Origin: Jeongeupia chitinilytica
Lineage (GTDB): Bacteria > Pseudomonadota > Gammaproteobacteria > Burkholderiales > Chitinibacteraceae
Assembly (NCBI RefSeq): GCF_014652315.1
Contig: NZ_BMYO01000005.1
Coordinates: 248,001-312,000 of the forward strand
Length of the DNA: 64,000 nt
Direction: 5' to 3'
Shown piece after piece: positions 48,451-57,026 of this stretch (the stretch's first letter is position 1; each line of letters opens with the position of its first letter). The position numbers and the translations under genes are program-made. The notes under the pieces were generated by a model. It was not told the DNA's origin. It saw only the letters and a list, made by a program, of their open reading frames with translations, and did not search any database.

Positions 48451-49520
48451 CACATCCAGCTCCCCTCATTGCCGCTCTGACGGTAGAAATCTCCCAAGGC
48501 CAGAAAGCAATCAAGCTGCTGCCGGCCGGTGATTTCCGCGCTCGCGACGGCCGTCCGGTCGATTGCGCTGCATGGCATCTGGACGAGGTGCTGGCCGTTG
48601 CCCTGATTGCCGAAGCCAATCAACGGGAGACGCGCTATGTAATCGATTACGAACACCAGACGCTGCGTAGCGTCGAGAACGGCAAGCCAGCGCCTGCGGC
48701 GGGATGGTTCCGCACGCTGGAGTGGCGACAGGACGGCCTCTACGCAACCGACGTGGATTGGACTGCAACCGCAGCCGCCATGATCGAGGCCAGGGAATAC
48801 CTTTACCTCTCCCCCGTTTTCTCTTACGACAAGCAAGGCCGCGTCACCGGCCTGCTGCACGTCGCCCTGACCAACAACCCCGCGCTGGACGAGCTGCCTG
48901 AACTGCAGGTGGCGGCTTTGTCACGTCTGGTCGCCTTGTCCCTTTCCCCCCACCACGAGGACCATGCGATGGAAGACCTCCTGCAGCAGCTGATCTGGCT
49001 GCTGAATTTGCCCGTTGGCGCGACGGCCGACGACATCGAAACCCAACTGAAGAAGCTGATCGACCAGGTGTCCGGTGGCAAGGGCATGACTGCGGCCAAC
49101 GTCGACCTGCTGCAGCTGCTGGCCGGCAAGGATGGCCAGATCGCCGCGCTGTCGGCCAGCCAGTACAGCCCGGCGACCCATGTGCCGCTGGCTGCGTACA
49201 CCGAACTGCAGGGCCGGGTCGTCGCGCTGACGGCGCAGAACAGTGCCGGCGAACTCGACAAGCTGGTGGTCGCCGCGCTGTCGGACGGCCGCCTGATGCC
49301 GTCGATGGAAAGCTGGGCGCGTGACCTCGGTACATCGAACCTCGCAGCGCTGAGCGACTACCTCGCCAAGGCGCCCAAGATCGCTGCGCTGACCACCACG
49401 CAAACCCAAGGCCAACCGCCGGCCGCAACTGCGCCAGCTGCACTGGCCGGGGATGCGCTGGCGATCTGCGCGGCATTTGGCAATGACCCGGCCGCGATCG
49501 CGGCCGCGATGAAGGAGTAA
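48447..49520 (+). CDS. Prohead protease/scaffold I (Mu gpI-like)
   Basis: A protein of 357 residues. The N-terminal protease part has LLPAGDFRARDGRPVDC (as in Mu gpI) and YVIDYEHQTL, with Ser in REYLYLSPVFSYD; the C-terminal half (from about residue 170) is Gln/Ala-rich and helical, fitting the scaffold Z that is made from the same gene in Mu. The start at 48447 is chosen because it begins with family-like text; ATGs at 48426 and 48438 also lie in the hairpin. Confidence 0.88.
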   Translation: MAHPAPLIAALTVEISQGQKAIKLLPAGDFRARDGRPVDCAAWHLDEVLAVALIAEANQRETRYVIDYEHQTLRSVENGKPAPAAGWFRTLEWRQDGLYATDVDWTATAAAMIEAREYLYLSPVFSYDKQGRVTGLLHVALTNNPALDELPELQVAALSRLVALSLSPHHEDHAMEDLLQQLIWLLNLPVGATADDIETQLKKLIDQVSGGKGMTAANVDLLQLLAGKDGQIAALSASQYSPATHVPLAAYTELQGRVVALTAQNSAGELDKLVVAALSDGRLMPSMESWARDLGTSNLAALSDYLAKAPKIAALTTTQTQGQPPAATAPAALAGDALAICAAFGNDPAAIAAAMKE

Positions 49521-49523
49521 GTC

Positions 49524-49928
49524 ATGGCCGCCACCTCGCAAGACCGCAATACCCCGTTCAAGGACGGCGAAATGGTCGTCGCGCCGGTCGCTGCCGGCGT
49601 GAAGATTCCGGCCGGCACCCTCGTTTGCGCCAATGCCACTGGTTTTGGCACGCCGGGCGCGACGTCCACGACGCTGGCTTACCTCGGCATGGCGGACGAA
49701 GCCGTCGACAACGCTGCAGGCGCCGATGGTGCCTTGGCCGTGCGCATCCAGCGCGGCAAGGCGTTCAAGTGGGCCAATGACAGTGGCGACCCGGTGACCC
49801 AGGCCAGCCTCGGCCGGGCGTGCTTCATCGTCGACAACCAGACCGTGGCCAAAACCAACGGCACCAACACTCGCTCGCAAGCCGGCATTGTCGTCGCCGT
49901 CGACGCTGACGGTGTGTGGGTCATCTAA
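49524..49928 (+). CDS. DUF2190-like capsid decoration protein
   Basis: A protein of 134 residues, strand-rich, with a conserved capsid-cement pattern: DGEMVVAPVAAGVKIPAGTLV, AYLGMADEAVDN and ACFIVDNQTVAKT. It lies between scaffold and capsid, where decoration proteins are common. Likely binds the outer shell. Confidence 0.75.
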   Translation: MAATSQDRNTPFKDGEMVVAPVAAGVKIPAGTLVCANATGFGTPGATSTTLAYLGMADEAVDNAAGADGALAVRIQRGKAFKWANDSGDPVTQASLGRACFIVDNQTVAKTNGTNTRSQAGIVVAVDADGVWVI

Positions 49929-49939
49929 AGGAGCAACCC

Positions 49940-50848
49940 ATGATCATCAACGCTTCCAACCTCAAGGCGATCTTCATCAACCTGAAGACCACCTTCAACA
50001 ACGCCTTCGATACTGCGCCGAGCCAGTGGCAGAAAATCGCCATGCTGGTGCCGTCGACAGCACGCTCCAACGACTACAAGTGGCTGTCGACCTTTCCGCG
50101 CATGCAGAAGTGGATCGGCGAGAAGGCGGTCAAAGCGCTGGCTGCATCGAGCTACAGCATTACCAACGACGATTGGGAAGCCACCGTCGAGGTCGACCGC
50201 AACGACATCATGGACGACAACCTCGGCATCTACGCACCCCAGGCGCAGATGGCCGGCCAGTCGGCCAAACAGCTGCCCGACGAAATCGTCTTCGACCTGG
50301 TCAATCGCGGCTTTACCACCCTTTGCTACGACGGCCAGTACTTCTTCGACGTCGACCATCCGGTCAATGGTCAGTCGGTCTCCAACAAGGGCACCAAGAA
50401 GCTGTCGGTCGCTACACAGGCCGCCGCTCAGGCGAGCTACGGCGCTGGGCGAACCGCGATGAAGAAGTTCAAGGACGAAGAAGGCCGTCCACTGAACATC
50501 ACGCCGAACGTGCTGCTGGTCGGTCCGGCGCTGGAAGACACTGCCCGCGCGCTGCTCACCAACGACCGCCTCGAAGATGGCAAAGCCAACCCCTACAAAG
50601 GCACGGCCGAACTGGTGGTGGACGGTCGCCTGACTTCGGACGACGCCTGGTTCCTGCTCGACACGACCAAGCCGGTCAAGCCGCTCATCTACCAGGAACG
50701 CATGAAGCCGGTCTTCGTCGAGCAGACCGACCCGCAGGCCGACTCCGTGTTCATGCGCAAGAAGTTCAAGTTCGGCGCTGAAGCACGCGGGAATGGTGGC
50801 TACGCCTTCTGGCAGCTGGCCTACGGCTCTGACGGTTCTGTGGCCTAA
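49940..50848 (+). CDS. Major capsid protein (Mu gpT-like)
   Basis: A protein of 302 residues, HK97-fold type of the Mu gpT family: LKAIFINLKTTFNNAFDTAPSQW, EVDRNDIMDDNLGIYAPQAQMAG, VDHPVNG and FGAEARGNGGYAFWQLAYGS. A strong AAAGGAG ribosome site fits its high expression. Confidence 0.94.
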   Translation: MIINASNLKAIFINLKTTFNNAFDTAPSQWQKIAMLVPSTARSNDYKWLSTFPRMQKWIGEKAVKALAASSYSITNDDWEATVEVDRNDIMDDNLGIYAPQAQMAGQSAKQLPDEIVFDLVNRGFTTLCYDGQYFFDVDHPVNGQSVSNKGTKKLSVATQAAAQASYGAGRTAMKKFKDEEGRPLNITPNVLLVGPALEDTARALLTNDRLEDGKANPYKGTAELVVDGRLTSDDAWFLLDTTKPVKPLIYQERMKPVFVEQTDPQADSVFMRKKFKFGAEARGNGGYAFWQLAYGSDGSVA

Positions 50849-50862
50849 AGGAGGGCGTGATC

Positions 50863-51243
50863 ATGGCTGAACGCAAAACCAAGGATGCCCCGGCCACGCC
50901 GGCCGAGGGCGAATTGCAGCAGTCGACTTCGATCGAGGGGCAGCAACAACCGACCACAATGCAAACTGATACTGCCAGTGCAGGTGAAAGCCAGGGGCAA
51001 TCGACGGACAGCCCGATCGAGGTCAAGCCTGCATCGGCCGGCGATAGCAGCGTTGCCGAGCTGTTCGGGCCGGACGCGATCAAGGTCGTGGCCAAGTGCG
51101 AGTACTTCCGTCGTGCGGGCCGGGTGTTTAGCCGCGAACCGGAAACGATCCGCCTTGATGCGCTGCGCGAGGGCGACCTTGAGCTGCTGATGGGCGAGCC
51201 GATGCTGGTCGTGACGCCGGCCCGGATCGGCGAGGCGGGCTGA
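50863..51243 (+). CDS. Mu gp35-like protein
   Basis: A protein of 126 residues: a low-complexity Gln/Thr/Ser-rich N-terminus (about 1-60), then a compact domain (VAKCEYFRRAGRVFSREPETI, EGDLELLMGEPMLVV). It follows the capsid gene as Mu gp35 does. The ATG at 50863 suits the GGAGGG site better than a GTG at 50857. Role unknown. Confidence 0.75.
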   Translation: MAERKTKDAPATPAEGELQQSTSIEGQQQPTTMQTDTASAGESQGQSTDSPIEVKPASAGDSSVAELFGPDAIKVVAKCEYFRRAGRVFSREPETIRLDALREGDLELLMGEPMLVVTPARIGEAG

Positions 51244-51245
51244 CC

Positions 51246-51665
51246 ATGTACGCCGCCCGCGACGACATGGTGACCCGCTTCGGTGCGCAGGAGGTGATCG
51301 CGCTGACTGACCGCGATAACACCGGACAGATCGACGATGCGGTGCTGGCCGGTGCGCTTGCTACGGCCGGTGACGAGATCGACGGTTACCTTGCTGGACG
51401 TTATCCGCTGCCATTCGCCCAGTCGCCGAAGATCCTGACTGGCTACGCTTGCGACATTGCCCGCTATCGCCTTTGCGGTAGCGGCGCGCTGCTGACCGAT
51501 GACATTCGCGAACGCTATCGGGATGCCGTGAAATTCCTTGAGCTGGCTGCAAACGGCAAGGTCAGCCTCGGAGGCATGCCGGGTGGTGGTCCGGCGCCGA
51601 CCGGCAACACTGTGCAGTTTGCCAGCGGCTCGCGGGTGTTTGCCCGTGACGGTGGGGCCTACTGA
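51246..51665 (+). CDS. DUF1320 head-tail protein (gp36)
   Basis: A protein of 139 residues with DUF1320 text: YAARDDMVTRFGAQEVIALTD, AGDEIDGYLAGRYPLPF and LTGYACDIARYRL. The family is placed at the head-tail joint. Overlaps the next gene by 1 base. Confidence 0.88.
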   Translation: MYAARDDMVTRFGAQEVIALTDRDNTGQIDDAVLAGALATAGDEIDGYLAGRYPLPFAQSPKILTGYACDIARYRLCGSGALLTDDIRERYRDAVKFLELAANGKVSLGGMPGGGPAPTGNTVQFASGSRVFARDGGAY

Positions 51666-52330
51666 TGATCCTGACCCAGATCGAGGACGCCGTCATCGCC
51701 CGCCTGCGGCTCGGCCTCGGCCGCATGGTGAAGGAGGTCGGCTGCTACGGCGGCGAGCTGGACGAAGCGCTGCCGGACGCGATCCGTCGATTCCCGGCCG
51801 CATGGGTGACGTTTGGCGGGGTCAGCAAAACCGAACCCACCAGTACCAGTCGCCAGAAGTTCAAGGCGACCGGCCAGTTCGTCGTGATGGTGGGCGAGCG
51901 CAATGTGCGCAATGAGGCCGCCGGCCGCCGTGGTGGTCCGTCGTTGGGCGAGGTTGGCAGCTATCCGCTGGTCTACGCGGTGCGCCGGTTGTTGTCCGCC
52001 CAGGATCTCGATCTGCCGATCGACCCGCTGATGCCGGGCCGGGTGCGCACCCTCTACAACACGCGGCTGGAGAGCCAGGCGTTTTCAGTATTCGCCTGTG
52101 AGTTCCAGACCGCGTGGATCGAGGAGGCGCTGCCGCGCAGCCACTGGCCCAGCCCACCGGCGCCGGGTACGCCAGGCGCGGAGGCGGACCCCGACATGGT
52201 CTTCGTCAAACATCAGGGCAAGACCGGCCAGCCCGATCCGGACTGGCTGCGTACCGGCCTGAACTACCACCTGAACCCGGACGACGGCAAAGCCGATGCC
52301 CAGGATCTCCTCACCGGGAGCAACCCATGA
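51665..52330 (+). CDS. DUF1834 tail protein (gp37)
   Basis: A protein of 221 residues. The gp37/DUF1834 pattern is seen (MILTQIEDAVIARL, QFVVMVGERNVRNE, YPLVYAVRRLLSAQDL). Likely tail terminator or joining protein. The C-terminal 45 residues are an extra Pro-rich tail. Overlaps the next gene by 4 bp. Confidence 0.85.
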   Translation: MILTQIEDAVIARLRLGLGRMVKEVGCYGGELDEALPDAIRRFPAAWVTFGGVSKTEPTSTSRQKFKATGQFVVMVGERNVRNEAAGRRGGPSLGEVGSYPLVYAVRRLLSAQDLDLPIDPLMPGRVRTLYNTRLESQAFSVFACEFQTAWIEEALPRSHWPSPPAPGTPGAEADPDMVFVKHQGKTGQPDPDWLRTGLNYHLNPDDGKADAQDLLTGSNP

Positions 52331-52509
52331 AAGTCAAAGCCGCACCGGGCATCAAAGTGCCCAAGGAAGACAAGCCCCGCGAGTACATCACCGAGACCGA
52401 CGCGGTCACGGTGTCGGACAGCGCCTATTACCTGCGCAGCGTGACCGATGGCGATCTGATCGTCGTCGGTGACGGTGACAAAAAGGACGCCAAGAAAGGA
52501 GCCGAGTGA
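52327..52509 (+). CDS. DUF2635 protein (gp38)
   Basis: A protein of 60 residues with the DUF2635 pattern (VKAAPGIKVPKEDKPREYITETDAV, YLRSVTDGDLI). Small conserved protein before the sheath gene in Mu-like phages; function unknown. Confidence 0.85.
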   Translation: MKVKAAPGIKVPKEDKPREYITETDAVTVSDSAYYLRSVTDGDLIVVGDGDKKDAKKGAE

Positions 52510-53930
52510 TGGCCAGCGCCAACATCAATTTCGACGGTATCCCGTCGAGCATCCGCAAGCCGGGCAAGTACATCGAGTTCAACACCAAGCTTGCAGTCCG
52601 CACGTTGCCGGGCAACCTGCAGCGCGTGCTGATGGTCGGCCAGAAAACCACCGCTGGCAGCCAGGCCGCGCTCGATCCGGTCGACGTGTTCAGCGACGAG
52701 CAGGCTGCAATCCTGTTTGGTCGCGGCTCCTATGCTCATCTGATGGCGCGGGCGGCGATCACGGCCAACCCGTACCTGCAGCTGACGATGATCGCTGTCG
52801 ATGACGCGCCCGCCGGCGTGGCCGCGACCGGCACGGTGACGCTCACCGGCACGGCGACCGGCACCGGCGTGGTCAGCCTCTCCATCGGCACGCGTCGCGT
52901 CGACGTTGCCGTGGCCAGCGCGGATACGGCGACCAGTGTGGCTGCAGCCCTCAAGGCTGCAATCGACAAGCAGGCCGATCTGCCGGTGACGGCCGTCGTG
53001 GCTGCAGGCGTGGTTACGCTGACCGCCCGCCACAAGGGCGCGGCCGGCAACGGCATCAAGCTCAAGGCGGGCAGCAGTGCTGCAGGGGTGACGGCGACTG
53101 TCGTGGCGATGGCCAGCGGCGCGGTAGATCCCGACCTTGCGCTGGCACTGGCTGCCGTCGCGGGTGCCGGCCACCACATCGTGGCAAGTCCATTTGCCGA
53201 CCAGGCCAGCCTGACGGCCCTGCGAACCCATCTGGAGTTCGTGTCCGGGCCGATGGAGCAACGTGGCGCGATCGGCACCTTCGGCTGGCCGGGCACACTG
53301 GCCACCGGTACGACGCTGGCCGGGCAGCTCAACAGCGGCCGGATCACCGGTGCGTGGCATCGCGGATCGGCCAGGCTGAGCTGCGAGATTGCCGCCGGCT
53401 ACGCGGCGGTGCTGGCTAGCGAGGAAGACCCGGCCCGCCCGCTGAACACTTTGGAGATCAGCGGACTGGATGTCACCAGCCTGGTCGATCGGCCGATCCG
53501 GACCGAACAGGAAAATGCCCTCTACAACGGCCTGACGCCGCTGGAGGTCGGGCCGGGCGATCGCGTGCAGATCGTGCGAGCCATCAGCACGTACACCAAG
53601 GATGCCCAGGGCATCGACGACGTGGCGCTGCTCGACATCACGACCATCCGAACGCTCGATTACGTGCGCAAAGCGTGCCGCGAGCGGATCAGCCTGCGCT
53701 TCCCGCGCGAGAAGTTGTCCGAACGGACGCCGGCAAAGGTGCGCTCCGAGCTGCTCGACGTGCTGACCAAGTGCGAGGAGCTGGAGTTCGTCGAGGCCGT
53801 CGAGGCTAACAAGGCAGGCCTGATCGTCGAGCGCGATCTGCAGGACAACAACCGCCTCAACGCCAAGATCCCGGCGGACGTCGTCAACGGCCTGCACGTG
53901 TTCGCCGGTCGCATCGATCTGCTGCTCTAA
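52509..53930 (+). CDS. Tail sheath protein (gpL)
   Basis: A protein of 473 residues. Typical gpL start (INFDGIPSSIRKPGKYIEFN), a variable inserted domain (about 105-190), the core (HHIVASPFADQASLTALRTHLE) and the conserved C-terminal domain (GLTPLEVGPGDRVQIVRAISTY, LRFPREKLSERTP). It forms the contractile sheath, so the phage is a myovirus. Confidence 0.94.
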   Translation: MASANINFDGIPSSIRKPGKYIEFNTKLAVRTLPGNLQRVLMVGQKTTAGSQAALDPVDVFSDEQAAILFGRGSYAHLMARAAITANPYLQLTMIAVDDAPAGVAATGTVTLTGTATGTGVVSLSIGTRRVDVAVASADTATSVAAALKAAIDKQADLPVTAVVAAGVVTLTARHKGAAGNGIKLKAGSSAAGVTATVVAMASGAVDPDLALALAAVAGAGHHIVASPFADQASLTALRTHLEFVSGPMEQRGAIGTFGWPGTLATGTTLAGQLNSGRITGAWHRGSARLSCEIAAGYAAVLASEEDPARPLNTLEISGLDVTSLVDRPIRTEQENALYNGLTPLEVGPGDRVQIVRAISTYTKDAQGIDDVALLDITTIRTLDYVRKACRERISLRFPREKLSERTPAKVRSELLDVLTKCEELEFVEAVEANKAGLIVERDLQDNNRLNAKIPADVVNGLHVFAGRIDLLL

Positions 53931-53941
53931 GGAGAGTCTGA

Positions 53942-54313
53942 ATGCTTCAGGAATATGCCGGTGCCGTCGTCCTCGAGGTCGACGGCAAGGAAGTCGAGGT
54001 CATCGACGTCAGCATCAACACCCGTACCGGCCGCAAGCTGGTCAAGACCATGAACAAAACCGGCCGCGCCAAGGGCTTTGCCAAGGGCATCGCCGAGTAC
54101 GACCTGTCGGTGACCGTGGCGATCCCGCTGACCGGCGACCTCGACTGGGAAGCGATCGAGGGCGCCAAGCTGACGATCTATCCGCTCAGCCCCGGTGGCC
54201 AGCGCGAAAGCTATCTCGACTGCTTCAGCACCGAAATCGGTGACAAGTACAGCGTCGACAACGAAGCGCGCCGCGATCTCAAGCTGCAGGCGCTGCGCAA
54301 GGTGAAGGAGTAA
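53942..54313 (+). CDS. Tail tube protein (gpM)
   Basis: A protein of 123 residues of the Mu gpM family: YAGAVVLEVDGKEVEVIDVSINTRTGRKLVKTMN and GDLDWEAIEGAKLTIYP. It builds the inner tube inside the sheath. Confidence 0.92.
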   Translation: MLQEYAGAVVLEVDGKEVEVIDVSINTRTGRKLVKTMNKTGRAKGFAKGIAEYDLSVTVAIPLTGDLDWEAIEGAKLTIYPLSPGGQRESYLDCFSTEIGDKYSVDNEARRDLKLQALRKVKE

Positions 54314-54316
54314 GTC

Positions 54317-54697
54317 ATGACTGAACAAGATTCGCTGCTTTATGGCGTGGAATACCCGCCGGAATCGGGCCAGTTGCACTACGACTTCGAGCTGCGGCTG
54401 CCGGTGATCGGCGACAACATCGCCGCGATCGAGGCGCAGGGCGTTTCGACCAACCTACGCCTCAACGTCGCAATGATGGCGCGCGGCTTGGTCAAACTGG
54501 GCGACATTCCGCCTGAAGAAATCACCTACGAGCTGCTCGAAAAAGGTCTCGTTGACGATGATTTCGACGTGCTGGCCGAAGCGCGGGAGAAGCTCAAAAA
54601 AAAGCGGATGCGGCCGAAGCCCAGCTTGCCGATTTCCGGCTTGCCGTCGTCGCCCTCGGCAAGCATGGCATCCCCGAATCCCGCGTCCTCGAACTGA
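54317..54697 (+). CDS. Tail assembly chaperone, short form (gp41-like)
   Basis: A protein of 126 residues in frame 0. The helical domain (LHYDFELRLPVIGDNIAAIEAQGVSTNLRLNVAMMARGL) is the gp41 type that binds the tape measure. After the slippery run at 54598-54604 the frame-0 tail is Ser/Pro-rich and looks non-native, as expected if it only covers the shifted frame. Confidence 0.88.
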   Translation: MTEQDSLLYGVEYPPESGQLHYDFELRLPVIGDNIAAIEAQGVSTNLRLNVAMMARGLVKLGDIPPEEITYELLEKGLVDDDFDVLAEAREKLKKKRMRPKPSLPISGLPSSPSASMASPNPASSN

Positions 54698-54816
54698 ACG
54701 CGGCGCAGTTTGAGGGCTATCTCGCCGCCATCCACCGCCTGAACGGCGGCAAGCCCAGGCCGGGTGGTGGCGAGCGGCGCCAGATCAAATCACAGCGCAA
54801 GAAGAAGCCCCGCTAA
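54317..54816 (+). CDS. Tail assembly chaperone, -1 frameshift product (gp41/42-like fusion)
   Basis: Reading 96 codons in frame 0 to 54604 and then 70 codons in the -1 frame gives 166 residues. The extension begins ADAAEAQLADFRLAVVALG and ends in a Lys/Arg-rich tail just before the tape measure start, which its stop overlaps by one base. Two-product chaperones made this way are conserved in contractile and long tails. Confidence 0.85.
54598..54604 (+). other. -1 ribosomal frameshift site A AAA AAG
   Basis: Within a run of eight A, the heptamer A-AAA-AAG is in the exact frame needed (frame-0 codons AAA AAG). Slipping back one base continues into GCG at 54604 and an open frame of 70 codons. 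It is the classic efficient heptamer in E. coli. Confidence 0.88.
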
Positions 54817-57026
54817 TGGCCCGAAATCCCGAAGTAGCCCTGACGCTCAAGGCGCGTGATGAAGCGTCCCGCACCGTTGCACGGGTCATGCAGGACACCG
54901 AGCGGAATACCCAGCGTGCCGAAAAAGCCGTGGTCGGCTTGTCACGCGAAAGCCAGCGCATGGCGGGGGCGCGCGAACAGCTCGGTGTGCGTGCCGAGCG
55001 GGCGATCCAGCGCGAAATCAAACTGACCGAGGCCGCCTACAAGCGGCTGGCCAGCAGCGGGACGCTGTCGGCCAACGAGCAGTCGCGTGCCTACGAGGCG
55101 ATGCGTCGTCATGTATCCGAATTGCGCCGCGAGATGGGCGGCGTCAGCCAGGCGCAGCGCGGCATGCTGGCCGGTGCCAAACAGCTCAGGGGCGCTGCTG
55201 CTGGCGTCGTCGGTGTCGCGGCAGGCACCGCCGTGGTGGCCAGCCCGGTCCTCCGTGTGGCCAGCTACGACATGCGCCTGGCGCAGATGTCGAATACCGC
55301 GTTCAACGACAAGGAAGTCAACGGCCGCACCCTGTCGACGGACGAGCAGCTGCAGCGTCGTCGCGATGGCAAGTCGCAACTGGAAGGCTATGTCCGCGCG
55401 GCAACAGTCGAAGGTGGCACGCGCGACGACAACCTCGCCGCGCTCGACAAGCTGATCGCACGGGGGATTTTCTCGCCGGAGCAGGCCGGTCAGTTGCTGC
55501 CGATGATCAGCAAGGCCGCGACCGCTGCCGGCTCGTCCTCGGAAGAAATGACCGGGGTGGCCATGTCGGCGGTGCAGAACGCCAAGATCCCCGTCGACCA
55601 GATCCCGAAGGCGCTGGGTATGGCGCTGCGCGCTGGCCAACTGGGCGGTTTCGAGCTGAAGGACATGGCGTCGTGGCTGCCGAAGATGCTGGCCATGGGC
55701 GGATTGTCCGGTCTGCGTGGCACCGATGGTTTGGCCTCGGTGTTGTCGGCCAGCCAACTGGCTGTGACGGCTGCAGGCAGTAACGACGAGGCCGGCAACA
55801 ACGTCGTCAACTTCCTGCAGAAGATCACCTCGGCCGACACGGCCCAGGACTTCAAGAAGCTGAGCGCCCGCACGATGGGCACCAAGCAGAAAGGCGAAGC
55901 CGGCATCGATCTGTACGGCACACTGGCCAAAGCCCGCGAGGAGGGCACGGACCCGGTAGAGGCATTCACGCGCCTGGTGCGCAAAGTCGCCGAGAGCGAC
56001 AAGGAATTTTCCCGGCTGCAGCGCCTGGCCAGCGCGGCCAAGGACGACAAGGAAAAATCGGCCATGTACGGCAGCATGGCCGAGATCCTGCAGGCGCGGG
56101 GCGTCGGCAAAACGATCCAGGACCGGCAGGCGATGCTTGCGCTGCTGCCGATGCTGTTCGACCCGAAAGCCTACAAGGACATGAAAGCGTCGATCCTGCT
56201 GGGCGGAGAGCAGGATGTCGACGTCAACCAGCGCTTCATCAAGGAACAGGCCGGGTTCAAGTTCCAGCAGACCCAGAACACCTGGGAACAGGGCCAGTAC
56301 GACGCCCTAGGCAAATTCGGCAACGCCGTTGGCGACATCGCCGGCAAGCTGGCCGAGTACGGTAACGCCTATCCGGGCCTGACCGCATCGCTGACCGGCG
56401 CGACGACGGCGGTGACGGCCTTGGCTGCGGCCGCCGGTGCTGCCGCCATTCCGATGCTGCTGATGGGACGCGGTGGCGTGCCCGGTATGCCAGGTGGTGC
56501 GCCCGGCATGGCGCCCGCAGCGGCTGGCCCGGCTGCGCGTGCCGGCATGGTGGCCGGGGCGCTTGGCATCGCAACGGCAGCCACGGCCGTGGCCAACTTC
56601 AACACCGACGAAGAACTGGATGAGTTGAAGAACGGCGACGCCAGGATGAAGGCGTTGCAAGAGCAATACTCGCCGGAGGTGATCAAGGCGGCACGCAAGC
56701 GCTATCAGCCCTGGTATCAGTTCGGCGATGGTTACGCCGCCGAGAACGAGCAGTGGATCAAGCAATATCAGGCTGACGAAGCCAGAACCAAGCAGCTGTC
56801 GCCGCTCGTGACACAGCGCAACGCGCCCAGCAGTGCGGCACCGATTCCGCAGTCGGATATGGTCCAGAACGCCATCAACGCATCGACCAAGCTGGATATG
56901 GCTGCCGTCGCGATGCAGCAGACCTTCAGCCAGCCGATCCCGATCAAGGTCACCGTCGACGTACAGAACGGCAATATCGTTGCCGCCGTCAACGCGGCCA
57001 ACGCCCAAGACGCCCGGAGGCGCTGA
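54816..57026 (+). CDS. Tail tape measure protein (gp42-like)
   Basis: A protein of 736 residues. N-terminal coiled coil (about 5-110), a hydrophobic segment (about 125-145), a central globular part, and a second Ala/Gly/Met-rich hydrophobic region (about 525-600; PMLLMGRGGVPGMPGG). It sets tail length; by the usual about 0.15 nm per residue the tail would be short, near 110 nm (inference). Overlaps gpN start by 1 base. Confidence 0.92.
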   Translation: MARNPEVALTLKARDEASRTVARVMQDTERNTQRAEKAVVGLSRESQRMAGAREQLGVRAERAIQREIKLTEAAYKRLASSGTLSANEQSRAYEAMRRHVSELRREMGGVSQAQRGMLAGAKQLRGAAAGVVGVAAGTAVVASPVLRVASYDMRLAQMSNTAFNDKEVNGRTLSTDEQLQRRRDGKSQLEGYVRAATVEGGTRDDNLAALDKLIARGIFSPEQAGQLLPMISKAATAAGSSSEEMTGVAMSAVQNAKIPVDQIPKALGMALRAGQLGGFELKDMASWLPKMLAMGGLSGLRGTDGLASVLSASQLAVTAAGSNDEAGNNVVNFLQKITSADTAQDFKKLSARTMGTKQKGEAGIDLYGTLAKAREEGTDPVEAFTRLVRKVAESDKEFSRLQRLASAAKDDKEKSAMYGSMAEILQARGVGKTIQDRQAMLALLPMLFDPKAYKDMKASILLGGEQDVDVNQRFIKEQAGFKFQQTQNTWEQGQYDALGKFGNAVGDIAGKLAEYGNAYPGLTASLTGATTAVTALAAAAGAAAIPMLLMGRGGVPGMPGGAPGMAPAAAGPAARAGMVAGALGIATAATAVANFNTDEELDELKNGDARMKALQEQYSPEVIKAARKRYQPWYQFGDGYAAENEQWIKQYQADEARTKQLSPLVTQRNAPSSAAPIPQSDMVQNAINASTKLDMAAVAMQQTFSQPIPIKVTVDVQNGNIVAAVNAANAQDARRR

